Shown here piece after piece: positions 37,772 to 47,915 of a DNA stretch of 64,000 bases. The first letter of the stretch is position 1. Each line of letters opens with the position of its first letter. Source of the stretch: Parvimonas sp. oral taxon 393 str. F0440. GTDB taxonomy: Bacteria > Bacillota > Clostridia > Tissierellales > Peptoniphilaceae. Location: NCBI GenBank assembly GCA_000223315.2, contig AFUS01000004.1:124001-188000 (forward strand), read 5' to 3'. Made by a program: the position numbers and the translations under genes. Below the pieces are notes generated by a model. It made no database searches. It was given only the letters and a program-made list of their open reading frames with translations, and had not been told where the DNA came from.

Positions 37772-38428
37772 ATGAAAATAAAAAGATTAATAATATTAAG
37801 CCTTTTCTCAATATTTGCCTTATGTTCTTTTAGTATAAATAAATCCGTAGCTAAAGATATTCAAACTGAAATTCAAGATAAAGAGAAGATATTTTCTAAA
37901 GAAGTGGATTTTGCTTCTGATGCCATTTACAAATTTTATAGAAATCAAGATTTGGGTGAAAAGAATAATTTAGAGATCTATTTTTCAAAAGACGTCCTAA
38001 AACTTATGAATTATAAAATTAAGTATAATGATTTAAAGAATAAAGAATTGGATAATTATTACTATAGATATGAAGTTATAGTAAAACCTGTAGATGTTGA
38101 AAAGTGGAAGCAAGAGGGAAATTTTTATAATTTTAATTTGCAAGTTATAACTGAATTTGTTTATTCTAAATCTGATGAAATTAGCGGAAATTCTGTAGTA
38201 CTTGAGCTTACTGTTACCAGAGATAAAAAAGATAATTTAAAAATTACAAGATGCTATCAAAGCATTCATTCCGAAGTTGATGAAGCAAAATTTTATGATA
38301 TGCTTTCCAAAAACGAAGATGTTGACAAATGGCTTGATGAAAATTTTGAAAAAGCAAAGGAGTATATAAAAAAATCAAGAAATAGTTGGGAAGCGGATTT
38401 TTATAGAATTATAGCTATTTGTGATTAA
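37772..38428 (+). CDS. Exported protein of unknown function
   Basis: 218 residues. N-terminal signal peptide (MKIKRLIILSLFSIFALCSF, cleavage likely near SVAKD), then a soluble domain rich in tyrosine, lysine and aspartate with VDFASDAIYKFYRN and VYSKSDEISGNSVVLELTVTR. No lipobox and no known family. AGGAGG precedes the ATG. Single gene. Confidence 0.65.
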   Translation: MKIKRLIILSLFSIFALCSFSINKSVAKDIQTEIQDKEKIFSKEVDFASDAIYKFYRNQDLGEKNNLEIYFSKDVLKLMNYKIKYNDLKNKELDNYYYRYEVIVKPVDVEKWKQEGNFYNFNLQVITEFVYSKSDEISGNSVVLELTVTRDKKDNLKITRCYQSIHSEVDEAKFYDMLSKNEDVDKWLDENFEKAKEYIKKSRNSWEADFYRIIAICD

Positions 38429-38659
38429 TAAAGATTTAATTTGTAATAAATTTTTAAGGTAAATTTAAGATATTTGTATTAAAATCGGGATTAAGATGAT
38501 TCATTATCATTTTATCTCGATTTTTTGATAATTTAATTAATATTTTTTATTAATTTGATGAAAAAATTTTAAAATATGGTAGAATAGATATTGTGGGAGA
38601 AAACATTTTAGGAGGTATGATATGAAAAGAAATGAAGTAGATAAAAATTAACTTGGGAT

Positions 38660-40414
38660 TTGACTGATCTTTTTAAAACAGAAGAAGATTATAAAAATGC
38701 CCTTAAAGAAATAGTAGAAAAAACAGATGAGCTTGTAAAAATTTACGAAGGAAAACTTGATTGCTACTGTACTATAAATAGCTGTTTGGAAGATTTAAAA
38801 CCTATTTATGTATTGATTGATTTAACTGCTAACTATGCAAGTTTGGACTATGAAACAGATTTAGGTGGTAAAGAACAGTTTGAAAGAATTGTAGATTTTG
38901 AGAATACCATTGCTCCGGTTAATGCCAAACTTAGCTTTGTAGAAACTGAAATTTTAGCAAATGATAAGAGAATTATAGAAAAGGCTATGAAAGAAAATTC
39001 TGAAAATAGAAGATTTTTAGAAAAACTTTTAGACAGAAAAGATCATACTTTATCAAAAGAAGTTGAAAGCACACTTTCAGCTTTATCAGGAAGTTTTGAA
39101 ACCCCTTATAGAGTATATCAACAATCAAAAATGCAAGACTTATCTTTTGAAGATGTTGAAGTAAATGGTGTAAAAACTCCAATGACTTACAATATTTTTG
39201 AAGGATGTTTTGAAGTTAGTTCAAATACTGAATTTAGAAGAGATGCTTTTAAGAAATTCTACAAGACTTTAGAAAAATACGAAAATACGTTTGCAAGTGC
39301 ATATTATAGCAATGTTCAACAAGATAAGGCAATGTCTAAAGTTAGAAAATACGACAGTGTTTTTGATTATTTACTAGCTTCACAAGAAGTTACAATGGAT
39401 ATGTATAATAGACAATGTGATGTTATTATGGAAAAACTTGCACCACATATTAGAAAATATGCAAGACTTTTAAAGAGAGTAAATAAATTAGATAAAATGA
39501 CTTTTTCAGATATGAAAATGCCTTTAGATTCTGAATTCCAAAAAGTTTACAGTATTGATGAATGTAAAAATATGGTAATTGATGGATTATCAGTTTTAGG
39601 AAATGATTATAAAGCTTATTTGGAAAGAGCTTTCGATAATAGGTATATTGACTATGTGGATAATGAAGGAAAGGCCTCAGGTGCTTTCTGTGCAAGTCCA
39701 TATAAAGTGCATCCTTATGTACTTTTAACTTGGTCAGGAAATATGTCCGACATTCTTACAGTTGCTCATGAACTTGGACATGGTGGACATTTCTCACTTT
39801 GTCACCAAAATCAAAATATTTTAAATGTTGATTGTTCAACTTATTTTGTAGAAGCACCATCAACAACAAATGAATTGATTATGGCTCATTATTTACTTGA
39901 AAATGCAAAGACTGATAGGGAAAGAAGATGGATTATTTCAGAAATAATTTCAAAAACATATTATCATAATTTCGTAACACATTTCTTAGAAGCATATTAT
40001 CAAAGAGAAGTTTATAAAATTATAGATAAAGGCGGAGCTGTTGACGCTGAAACTTTAAATACAATCTTTAAAGAAACTATGGAAAAATTCTTTGGTGAAG
40101 ATGTTGAACTTGCAGATGGAGTTGAAAGAACGTGGATGAGACAACCTCATTACTACATGGGACTTTATTCATATACTTACAGTGCAGGTTTAACAATCGG
40201 AACACAAATGTGTCTAAATATTTTAAAGGATAATTCAAAGGCTGCACAATGGATTGAAGTTCTAAAAGCCGGTGGAAGTAAAAATCCGGTAGATCTTGCA
40301 AAAATGGCAGATGTTGATGTTACAACAGATGCACCGCTTCTTAATACAATTGAGTATATCGGAAGTTTAATTGACGAAATGGAAAGATTAACTGATAAGA
40401 TAGAACAAGAATAA
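38660..40414 (+). CDS. pepF: Oligoendopeptidase F (M3 family)
   Basis: About 584 residues in the open frame. VAHELGHGGHFSL is the HExGH zinc site with the distal glutamate in EAPSTTNE. The enzyme cleaves short peptides in the cytosol. The true start is likely the ATG at 38622 (AGGAGG upstream, MKRNEVDKKLTWDLTDLF), but the A5 run 38643-38647 is one base short, so translation from that ATG meets a stop after eight codons. The open frame starts at an unsupported TTG. Confidence 0.88.
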   Translation: MTDLFKTEEDYKNALKEIVEKTDELVKIYEGKLDCYCTINSCLEDLKPIYVLIDLTANYASLDYETDLGGKEQFERIVDFENTIAPVNAKLSFVETEILANDKRIIEKAMKENSENRRFLEKLLDRKDHTLSKEVESTLSALSGSFETPYRVYQQSKMQDLSFEDVEVNGVKTPMTYNIFEGCFEVSSNTEFRRDAFKKFYKTLEKYENTFASAYYSNVQQDKAMSKVRKYDSVFDYLLASQEVTMDMYNRQCDVIMEKLAPHIRKYARLLKRVNKLDKMTFSDMKMPLDSEFQKVYSIDECKNMVIDGLSVLGNDYKAYLERAFDNRYIDYVDNEGKASGAFCASPYKVHPYVLLTWSGNMSDILTVAHELGHGGHFSLCHQNQNILNVDCSTYFVEAPSTTNELIMAHYLLENAKTDRERRWIISEIISKTYYHNFVTHFLEAYYQREVYKIIDKGGAVDAETLNTIFKETMEKFFGEDVELADGVERTWMRQPHYYMGLYSYTYSAGLTIGTQMCLNILKDNSKAAQWIEVLKAGGSKNPVDLAKMADVDVTTDAPLLNTIEYIGSLIDEMERLTDKIEQE

Positions 40415-40419
40415 TTTAC

Positions 40420-40452
40420 AAAAGATACTGATTTTATTCAGTATCTTTTTTT
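40420..40452 (+). terminator. Terminator after pepF
   Basis: Stem AAAGATACTGA / TCAGTATCTTT followed by T run. Confidence 0.75.
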
Positions 40453-40456
40453 GCAC

Positions 40457-40481
40457 AAAAATAGGAGCTTAAAGCTCCTTA
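40457..40481 (-). terminator. Terminator of the azlCD operon
   Basis: On the minus strand GGAGCTT / AAGCTCC followed by TATTTTTG, just after the azlD stop. Confidence 0.6.
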
Positions 40482-40486
40482 AATAC

Positions 40487-40804
40487 TTATATAAGAAAAT
40501 TCATATATAAAAATGTTGTAAGTATTGATGCAAAAACAGTAAGTACCATATTTCTAGTTATATACGAAACTACTGAAGCAACTGCAATTGTAACCGTAAA
40601 CATTAATTTGTTGGCTGACTCTGCAACCAAGACTTCTCTTAAAATTAGTACCGACATGGAAGTATAGGGTACAATTTTAAAGAAAGTCATTAGTTTCTTA
40701 TTAAAAGTTTTTCCTTTAAGAAAGAATAGTGGAAGAACTTTTGGAATTATTGTTACAGCTGCGGCGATTAATGTGCCTACGATATAATAGTAATATTTGT
40801 CCAT
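40487..40804 (-). CDS. azlD: AzlD branched-chain amino acid export subunit
   Basis: 105 residues, four hydrophobic segments. TIIPKVLPLFFL near the N-terminus is the AzlD hallmark (RxxPxxLP-like segment). The small AzlD protein partners AzlC to export branched-chain amino acids or their analogues. It lies nine bases after azlC. Confidence 0.85.
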   Translation of the reverse strand: MDKYYYYIVGTLIAAAVTIIPKVLPLFFLKGKTFNKKLMTFFKIVPYTSMSVLILREVLVAESANKLMFTVTIAVASVVSYITRNMVLTVFASILTTFLYMNFLI

Positions 40805-40813
40805 AATTTCTCC

Positions 40814-41529
40814 TTATTCTTTTATTTCTTCTTTATCTTCTAAAGTTTCATCTCCAATTAAGAATATACCTACTATTGAAGAAAGTATTATTGAAAAAAC
40901 TATATCCCAACCTAGAGGAAACATTTTTGTATAATAGATAATAGAGTATATTATTGCTGTCACGATGACAACTCTTACAGTTACTAAATGTTTTTTACAT
41001 TCGGTACTAATAGTGCTACGAAAAGTCCAAGAAGACCGACACTGAAAGCAACCTTTAAATTTTGTGGTAAAAAATCTCCCAAAAAGTAACCCACTATTGT
41101 GAAAATTCCCCAAATAAAATAAGGTGGAATTTGCACACCAAGTGTAAAAGCTGTGTTTACTTTGTCTTTATTAAATGAAAGTATAGAAAAACTTTCATCT
41201 GTTAGTAACCATCCTACAATAGGGAACGCTTTATGATTTACCTTATCTACTGTTGCTCCAAGAGTAGCAGACATAAGGAATAGTCTTGTGTTTAATAAAA
41301 ATACGGAAACTGCAATTCCGAAAAGCGGAACACTTGATGTCAAAAAACCTACCAACATAAATTGGGCAGCACCCGAATATAAAACAAAAGAACTTAAAAA
41401 AGCATGTAACAAACCTAGTGAATTAGTATTACATAGAATTCCCAAAGTAATTGCTGATGGGATATAACCTATCCATATAGGTATTGAATGTCGAACACCT
41501 GAAATAAAATTGTTCTTTGTCGATTTCAT
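40814..41529 (-). pseudogene. azlC: AzlC branched-chain amino acid exporter, frameshifted
   Basis: The ATG has GGGGGA upstream (MKSTKNNFISGVRHSIPIW). The frame runs to LVPNVKNI and stops; adding one A in the run read as T6 at 40991-40996 continues it as VKKHLVTVRVVIVTAIIY to DETLEDKEEIKE, for about 239 residues, the normal AzlC length. PIWIGYIPSAITLGIL, SGAAQFMLVGFL and LLTDESFSI are family blocks. As written only the last quarter is lost. Confidence 0.85.
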
Positions 41530-41554
41530 ATTTTCCCCCATAAACATTAGAAAC

Positions 41555-42163
41555 CTAATATTCTATCTCTCTTCTGTCCTCTAATGCCTTTAAAAATGTT
41601 AATTCATCATAATTGTCTATGCTTCTACCTATAGGAATTCCATTAGCAATCTTTGAAATTTTTAAGTTTTTGAAATTTTTTAGTAAATCTACAATATAAA
41701 TTTCAGTTAATTCGCCGTCAATTGTTTGACTTATAGCGAAAATAACTTCCTTTACATTATCTTTTTCAATTCTATCTAAAAGTGAATCTACATTTAAGTC
41801 GTCTAAAGTTATTCCTTCTCTTGGAGTAACAAGACCATTTAAAATATGATAAGTTCCTTTATATACTTTAGTTTTTTCAAGGCTTATTACACCTTGCATA
41901 TCTTCTACAATAGTAATAATTGACTTATCTCTCTTTTCATCAGCACAAATATTGCAGATTTCATCTTCTGTTAAATTTCCACAAATTTTACAATGATGAG
42001 TATTCTTTTTCATATTAATAAGACTTTTTGCAAATCCAATAGTAAAATCATCATCCATTTCTAAAATTTTCAAAGCCATTTTAGTTGCAGATTTTCTTCC
42101 GATAGATGGAAGTTTTGACAAATAGTGAATAACTTCATCTATAGATTTAGTATAATTATTCAT
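41555..42163 (-). CDS. recR: Recombination protein RecR
   Basis: 202 residues: helix-hairpin-helix LSKLPSIGRKSATKMAL, zinc finger CKICGNLTEDEICNIC, and Toprim domain with IVEDMQGVISLE. Works with RecF/RecO to load RecA at gaps. It follows ybaB by two bases, the conserved dnaX-ybaB-recR order. Confidence 0.95.
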   Translation of the reverse strand: MNNYTKSIDEVIHYLSKLPSIGRKSATKMALKILEMDDDFTIGFAKSLINMKKNTHHCKICGNLTEDEICNICADEKRDKSIITIVEDMQGVISLEKTKVYKGTYHILNGLVTPREGITLDDLNVDSLLDRIEKDNVKEVIFAISQTIDGELTEIYIVDLLKNFKNLKISKIANGIPIGRSIDNYDELTFLKALEDRREIEY

Positions 42164-42165
42164 TT

Positions 42166-42507
42166 TTATAATCCCGGAATATTAATTCCGCCTGTTATTT
42201 TATTAATTTCTGAATCGTGTTTTTCTTGAGCTTTTCTATTAGCTTCATTTATAGCTGTCATAATTAAATCTTGTAACATTTCTATATCATCAGGATCAAC
42301 AACTTCAGGATCAAGTTTGATACTTAAAACTTCTTTTTTTCCATTAACAGTTACTTCAACTGCTCCACCACCTGATGTTGCAGAAACTTCTTCTTCATCT
42401 AAAAGTTTTTGCGTATTTTCAAGTTCTCTTTGCATTTTTTGCATTTGTTTCATCATATTGCCCATATTCATGCCACCGCCGAATTTAGGGAAACCGCCTT
42501 TAGCCAT
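42166..42507 (-). CDS. YbaB/EbfC-family nucleoid-associated protein
   Basis: 113 residues: methionine/glycine-rich start ([19 protein letters not shown]), then the dimeric fold with [25 protein letters not shown] and LITAAINEAN-like helix. Binds DNA as a dimer. In most bacteria it directly follows dnaX; here a serpin gene separates the two. AGGAGG precedes the ATG. Confidence 0.92.
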   Translation of the reverse strand: MAKGGFPKFGGGMNMGNMMKQMQKMQRELENTQKLLDEEEVSATSGGGAVEVTVNGKKEVLSIKLDPEVVDPDDIEMLQDLIMTAINEANRKAQEKHDSEINKITGGINIPGL

Positions 42508-42687
42508 AATTACCTCCTAAAAAAAATTAAATAATCAAATTATTTAATCTCAAATTTGTTTTTAATAAAATTTTTTTGTTAATCAAATAACATAAAACTT
42601 CAAAATTTATACTTTATAATAGCATTTTTTTAAGGATAAATCAATAATTTACAATAATAAGATAAAGTATATATAATTTTGTAAAGA

Positions 42688-43890
42688 CTAAAAAAAGCAA
42701 TATCGGATTAAATCCGATACTGCCTTTAAACTAAATTTATTTTTACTTGGATCTACAATATATGCTGTGAAAGTTATCAAATCTGCCTTGCTGTTTTCGT
42801 CATGGTCTTCTATAATGATATAGAAAGGTCTATCCATTTTAATATCAATATTTTTGTTTTCCACAGGCATACTTGTCTCTTTAACATCTATTTTTGTTAC
42901 TGCTTTTGCTTTTGCACCTTTTTCATTAATTTTTAATGTAGAAGTTTGTTTAGCCTTACAAACTTTAACATTCATATCAGGCAATAATTTTTCTATTTTG
43001 AATTCATTTAGCAATTTGCCAAGTCCAATCTTTGGAAATAGATTCATAAAATCAACCTGTGATTTAATATCTATTTTTGGCAAATAGAAATTTACTTCAT
43101 ATCTTTCCTTATTTTCTTTAAAAGTATTTATAAGATCTTGTAATTGTTCTGCAGAAAAATTATGTTCTTCTTTAGGCTTTATAAAATAAATATTTGAATC
43201 ATTTGACCTAATAGAAAATATTTCCATTACATCATTAGATATAGCTGTTACATTTTCAAAATGATTATACATTGTATCAACTTGTATTTTTGTGCCGTCA
43301 GATTTTGTAAAATCTCTTTTTTCAGTCTTTTTTTCGTCAAATGGTTGTTTCCATTTTACCTCGTAATTAATTGTGTCGATAAAACTGGCTACAACATCAT
43401 CAGATATTTTTCTTTATCCAAAATTTCATCTAAGTTGGATTTTTGAAATTTTTGATAAACTTTAGTTCCTTCTTCTGCTGATTTAACTGTTTTAATATTG
43501 TCATAATTAAGATTTTTAGTTTCACCTTTGATATTTTGTAAGTTTATTAAAATCAAATTTGCCAACTTAGTATTTTTAAATTTTAAATTTTGAAGATGTG
43601 ATTGATCGTAAAATTTAAAAAGTGGTAAATTTTCTCTGTCATCAGTACAAAGAGAGATTAAATCTAAACATCTTTGTATTGAAATAGGGGATAGAACTAA
43701 ATTATCGTCAGTTTTTTGTTTTTAATAAAGCTGTAAAAATATCCATATTTACTTTATTTGTCTGCTTTGTCTGTGATGCATCAAATACCAGTTTTTCTCT
43801 GTTTTCAGGAAATAATTTCTCCGCCTTAGTGCAAGATACAAAAGAAATTGAAATGAACATCAAAAAAATTGTTTTTAATAGTTTTTTCAT
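42688..43890 (-). pseudogene. Serpin-family lipoprotein, frameshifted copy
   Basis: Starts MKKLLKTIFLMFISISFVSC (lipobox cysteine) with GGAGG upstream. Runs of T5 and T6 around 43712-43723 and T5 at 43406-43410 each lack one base; repaired, the protein reads VLSPISIQRCLDLISLCTDDREN and QPFDEKKTEKRDFTKSDGT, collinear with the intact serpin at 45.7-46.9 kb. The hinge EKGAKAKAVTKID has small residues like inhibitory serpins, and MDRPFYIIIED is the strand after the reactive loop. Serpins trap serine or cysteine proteases; a surface lipoprotein could act on host proteases. T5 at 42740-42744 may also be one short, which would give a stop before the terminator. Confidence 0.75.
42694..42722 (-). terminator. 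Terminator overlapping the present 3' end of the first serpin frame
   Basis: Stem GCAATATCGGATT / AATCCGATACTGC followed by T7 on the minus strand. The open serpin frame currently reads through it, which suggests the real stop is upstream, at about 42738. Confidence 0.75.
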
Positions 43891-43944
43891 AGCATACCTC
43901 CATTCTAGACAATATAATAGGCTAAAAATCAACAACAGTCTGAA

Positions 43945-45579
43945 CTAATCTATAAAATTTGCATAAACAGTCAAAGAATTTTGAACCGGCATATTAACCT
44001 TTGTAAAAAATTCATTTAAAACAACAGTTTCCTTTAAAATGAAAGAATTATTTTCATCTAATTTATAACTTCCAAACTTAAATAAATATTCTTTACAGTC
44101 AATATGTAAGAAATTTTCTTTTGGAAAATAGTAAATTTCTTTTACACTCTCATCAAAAAGTTTGGATACTGTTTTTTTGAAAATGGTTGTTTTTAAAACA
44201 TCCTTAAAAGATGTTAAATCTATCTTTTCGTAAATATCTTCATTAGGTTGCTCTATATCTTCAATTTTGTCTTTATTAGCAACAGCTACAACATTTTCAT
44301 CATTTTCAATATCTTCTGATTCTATTGGATTTTCAATATATTTATAATGTTCTAAATCTTCTGTATTTTGAACAGCTTCAACAACTTCTTCCTCAACTTC
44401 TTTTGTAGAATCAACTTTTTCTACAATATCAACTTTTAAATTTCCGCTCTTTATAATTTCTTCAAGACTTTCAATTCTCTTTTCCATTTCAGATTTTTCT
44501 TTTTTAAAAGAGCATATTTTTATAATTAAAAGTTCAGCTAGAGCATTTTGCATATCACTTTTTTTCATCTTATCTTCAACATCTAATAGATTTTCTAAAA
44601 TGTAAATAAGCTCAGCTATTTCAAATTTGTTTGAATGTTCTAAATACCTCTTATACTCAACATCATTTAGAGTTGTAAGTTCTTTTTTTACACTTTTTAC
44701 TAAAATTATATTTCTGAAATGTTTTATTAAATCAATAATAATATTATGTGGAGTCTTTCCATTTTCAACTAAATTTCTAAAAGTTTCTATTGTCTCATTT
44801 TTTGAAGAATTTAAAATTGACTTTGAAAGCTCGAATAACATATTCAGGTTTACAAGTCCCAAACATTCATTTATATCTTCAATGGTAATTTTTTCTTTTC
44901 CCGTAGCAACGACTTGATCCAAAAGACTTAGTGCATCTCTCATCGCCCCTGAAGAAAGTTCTGAAATCAAATTAATTCCATCTTCTTCCACTTCGACATT
45001 TAGATTATTTAAAACATAATTTATATTTTTAACTATATCTGAATTATTAATTCTTTTAAATTCAAATCTTTGACATCTTGAAATGATAGTATCAGGAAGT
45101 TTGTCAATTTCAGTTGTCGCAAGTATGAAAATTAAATGTTTAGGCGGTTCTTCTAATATTTTTAAAAGAGCATTAAAACCTTCATTTGTAATCATATGGG
45201 CTTCATCTATTATATAGACCTTGTATTTTACAATTTGTGGGGGATAGATTACTTTTTCCTTTAATTCCCTTATATCGTCAATACGTCTATTACTTGCAGC
45301 ATCCATTTCGACAACTTCAAGAGCCTTGTCTTCTAAAATCATTTTACAATTTTCACATTCATTACAAGGATTTCCGTCAATCGGATTTAAACAATTCACT
45401 GCACGTGCAAAAATTTTGGCACAACTCGTCTTTCCTGTTCCTCTGATTCCTGAAAACAGATAGGCATGACCTAAATTTCCTGTTCTTATTTGATTTTTTA
45501 AAATTTCGACTATATGTTCTTGCCCAACAACTCTTGTAAAATCCTTTGGTCTAAATTCTCTATATATGGCTTGTTTCAA
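43945..45579 (-). CDS. dnaX: DNA polymerase III subunits gamma/tau
   Basis: 544 residues. GIRGTGKTSCAKIFARAVNC (Walker A), CNECENC zinc site, YIIDEAHMITNEGFNALLKI (Walker B) and SRCQRFEF are all present, followed by domain III and a variable acidic C-terminus (about 360-440). It is the clamp-loader ATPase. Start is TTG with GAGGTG upstream. No frameshift-slippage A6G-type signal was sought beyond inspection. It lies between two serpin genes on the same strand. Confidence 0.95.
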   Translation of the reverse strand: MKQAIYREFRPKDFTRVVGQEHIVEILKNQIRTGNLGHAYLFSGIRGTGKTSCAKIFARAVNCLNPIDGNPCNECENCKMILEDKALEVVEMDAASNRRIDDIRELKEKVIYPPQIVKYKVYIIDEAHMITNEGFNALLKILEEPPKHLIFILATTEIDKLPDTIISRCQRFEFKRINNSDIVKNINYVLNNLNVEVEEDGINLISELSSGAMRDALSLLDQVVATGKEKITIEDINECLGLVNLNMLFELSKSILNSSKNETIETFRNLVENGKTPHNIIIDLIKHFRNIILVKSVKKELTTLNDVEYKRYLEHSNKFEIAELIYILENLLDVEDKMKKSDMQNALAELLIIKICSFKKEKSEMEKRIESLEEIIKSGNLKVDIVEKVDSTKEVEEEVVEAVQNTEDLEHYKYIENPIESEDIENDENVVAVANKDKIEDIEQPNEDIYEKIDLTSFKDVLKTTIFKKTVSKLFDESVKEIYYFPKENFLHIDCKEYLFKFGSYKLDENNSFILKETVVLNEFFTKVNMPVQNSLTVYANFID

Positions 45580-45604
45580 AATTTCACCTCTAATATTTTG
45601 ATTA

Positions 45605-45632
45605 ATGTATTATATATATATATATATTATAT
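45605..45632. repeat. (TA)n low-complexity tract in the dnaX promoter
   Basis: About ten TA units between the serpin terminator and the dnaX start; on the minus strand TATAAT-like hexamers overlap it. A change in length would alter promoter spacing. Confidence 0.6.
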
Positions 45633-45635
45633 CAT

Positions 45636-45670
45636 AAAAAGAGAAATTGAAAAAATCAATTTCTCTAATT
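45636..45670 (-). terminator. Terminator after the second serpin gene
   Basis: Stem AGAGAAATTGA / TCAATTTCTCT followed by T on the minus strand. Confidence 0.75.
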
Positions 45671-45728
45671 TTTTAATTATCTACATTTTTCTAATTGTAT
45701 TTACTATTATGATTAAGACCTGCAATCT

Positions 45729-46922
45729 CTATTTGTTACTACTTGGATCAGCTATATATGATGAAAAAGTTATCATTTCAGTATTAGCGTTTTCTTCCAT
45801 GTCTTCAATAACAATATAAAAAGGTCCATCCATTTTTACTGTTAATTCACCGTTTTTTGCGACACCATTTGATTCGTTTGATGATTTTTCTGCATCTTTA
45901 ACATTTATACCATTTTCATCAATTTTTAAAATTGAATTTTGCTTAGCTTCAGTTATTTTAATTTCGGCATTTCCCAATAATTTTTCAAGTTTAAAAGAAT
46001 TAAATAGTTTTTCTGAAACAAATTTTTTGTAAGAACTTTTACAGTCAACACTAGATTTTATATCTATTTTTGGTAAATAGAAATTTACGTCATAAGTTTC
46101 AGTACTTTCTCTTAAATCTGAAATATAAGATAATAAGTCTCCGGTTCCTAACATATCGTTATTTTTCTTTCTTATGAAATAAATATTTGAACCATTTGCT
46201 TTAATCGCAAACATATCTATATTATTATCTGATATACCTTTTACATTTTTAAATGTATTAAGCATTGTATCTACTTGTATTTTTGTGCCGTCAAGTTTTG
46301 TGAAATCTCGTTTTTCAGTTTTTTCTTTACTAAATGGTTGATCCCATTTTGCTTCAAAATGTACTGCACTAAAAAAACCGGCTATAGAAGTATTTTCTAA
46401 TTCTTTATCATCCAAAACTTCTTTTAATATAGAATATTGAAAATCTTGATAATATTCAGTTCCTTCTTTTGCAGTTTTAACTGTTCTAATATTATCATAG
46501 TTAATTTCTTTTGTTTCACCTTTGATATTTTCTAAATTTAATGTAATTAAGTTTGATAGGGATGAATTTTTTAATTTTAAATTTAGAATGTGACCACTAA
46601 TGATAGAAGTTAAACCGCTTAGATCTTCTCTATCATCTGTGGCTAGAGAAATCATATAAATAGATTGTTGTATTGACATAGGTGATAAAAATATATTTTT
46701 ATCATTTCCATTTTCTTTCACCAAATTTTTAAAAATATCAAAATTAACTTTGTTCAAAGTAACTACTCTTCTTTTGTCAAATACTAATTTATCTTTGTTT
46801 TCCGGGAATAACTTTCCTGATTTTTCAACTTTCTTTGGTGCTTTTGGATTTTCTGCCTTTGAACAAGATACCAAAGAAATAGAAATAAATAAAATTAGGA
46901 TAGTTTTTAATAGTTTTTTCAT
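45729..46922 (-). CDS. Serpin-family lipoprotein (intact copy)
   Basis: 397 residues. Signal peptide with lipobox SISLVSC, a short linker, then the serpin fold: NIFLSPMSIQQSIYMISLAT (helix B), AVHFEAKWDQPFSKEKTEKRDF (strand 3A/shutter region), VNFYLPKIDIKSS and MDGPFYIVIEDMEE (strand after the reactive loop). The hinge ENGINVKDAEKSSN is charged and lacks the small-residue run of inhibitory serpins, so inhibition is uncertain. Bacterial serpins protect against host or competitor proteases. AGGTGTG precedes the ATG. Confidence 0.82.
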   Translation of the reverse strand: MKKLLKTILILFISISLVSCSKAENPKAPKKVEKSGKLFPENKDKLVFDKRRVVTLNKVNFDIFKNLVKENGNDKNIFLSPMSIQQSIYMISLATDDREDLSGLTSIISGHILNLKLKNSSLSNLITLNLENIKGETKEINYDNIRTVKTAKEGTEYYQDFQYSILKEVLDDKELENTSIAGFFSAVHFEAKWDQPFSKEKTEKRDFTKLDGTKIQVDTMLNTFKNVKGISDNNIDMFAIKANGSNIYFIRKKNNDMLGTGDLLSYISDLRESTETYDVNFYLPKIDIKSSVDCKSSYKKFVSEKLFNSFKLEKLLGNAEIKITEAKQNSILKIDENGINVKDAEKSSNESNGVAKNGELTVKMDGPFYIVIEDMEENANTEMITFSSYIADPSSNK

Positions 46923-47236
46923 AGCACACCTCCGCTTTTATACTGGAATAACTAAATATTAAAAATATGTAATAATGAATAATAATCCCACTCTTCCACG
47001 ATGCTTGGCATCGGATGGTGTCAGGGAATCTTATCTTTTCAAATAAAAAATAATTTATTACAATACCATAGTAACACTTTTATAAAAACATGTCAACTAT
47101 TTTTTAGATAAAGTATAATTTTAAATAAATTAACAAAATTCTTTAAATACAGAATACTTTATAAATTCATTTTTAAATATTGACAAATTTTTTATTTTTT
47201 ATAGAATAATTATATGTGCGTTTAGGAGATAAAAAG
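46923..47236. other. Intergenic region with a diverged palindromic repeat
   Basis: No gene. Holds an inverted, diverged copy of the dispersed palindrome at 46986-47030, then AT-rich sequence with TTGACA and TATAGAATAAT (about 47180-47210), a good promoter for the next plus-strand gene. Confidence 0.6.
46986..47030. repeat. Dispersed palindromic repeat, copy 2 (inverted, diverged)
   Basis: Core CACGATGCTTGGCATCGGATGG is the reverse complement of the cores at 6900-6917 and 49288-49305 apart from some changes; the outer arms CCCACTCTTCC / GGTGTCAGGGA still partly match. The flanking 18-mer is missing. Confidence 0.65.
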
Positions 47237-47915
47237 ATGAAAAAAGATAAATTATTTATTAGGACTGCTATGACTATAATCGGAATGATTATATTGGGAA
47301 TAGGTGTATTTTTAACAATAAAAGTAAATTTGGGATTTGATCCTGCAAGTACAGTTCAGCTTGGAATGTCCAAACATTTAGGATTAAGCTATGGAAATTG
47401 TGCAGTAATTTTTAACTTAGTTTTTTAAGTATAATATTCTTTGTGGATAAAAATATATAAATATATCATCAATTTTGGCTATTTTTACGGTAGGTTATAC
47501 AGTTGAAACTATGAATTTTCTTTTTGGATGGATTAATTTACAAGATATACATTTAGTTTATAGAGTTATAATTTGTTTAATAGGAACATTTATCATATCT
47601 ATCGGAGTTGCAGTTTACATCTTTGCGGGTTTAGGTGTTGGAGCGGCTGATGGAATCTCTGAATTGATAAGTGATAAAATAAAATTTCCTTACAGAACTG
47701 TAAGAGTTGTTTCAGATTTTATACTTGTTATAATAGGCTTTTCATTGGGAAGTACTGTCGGAATTGGAACATTAATTATAACATTCTTTACAGGACCTTT
47801 TATACAACTTATCAGAAAATTTCTTACTCCTGTTCTTAATGGAATATTGGACGAGGGATTGGCTGATAGTGTAAATAGTGATGAAGAAAAATTTCAAAAA
47901 GAAGTTATTGCTTAA
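47237..47915 (+). pseudogene. YczE/YitT-type membrane protein, two frameshifts
   Basis: Start MKKDKLFIRTAMTIIGMIIL with TTAGGAG upstream. The T6 run 47421-47426 and the A5 run 47449-47453 are each one base short; repaired, NLVFLSIIFFVDKKYINIS joins AIFTVGYTVETMNFLF and the protein is about 227 residues with five to six membrane segments, ending in a hydrophilic tail. LGFDPASTVQLGMSKHLGLSYG and VGAADGISELISDK resemble the YczE family of integral membrane proteins, whose function is unclear. Confidence 0.72.

Noticed and set aside
45605-45632. (TA)n tract as a phase-variable promoter of dnaX
   Set aside because: dnaX is essential and the tract is short, imperfect AT sequence common in such genomes; kept as a feature only.
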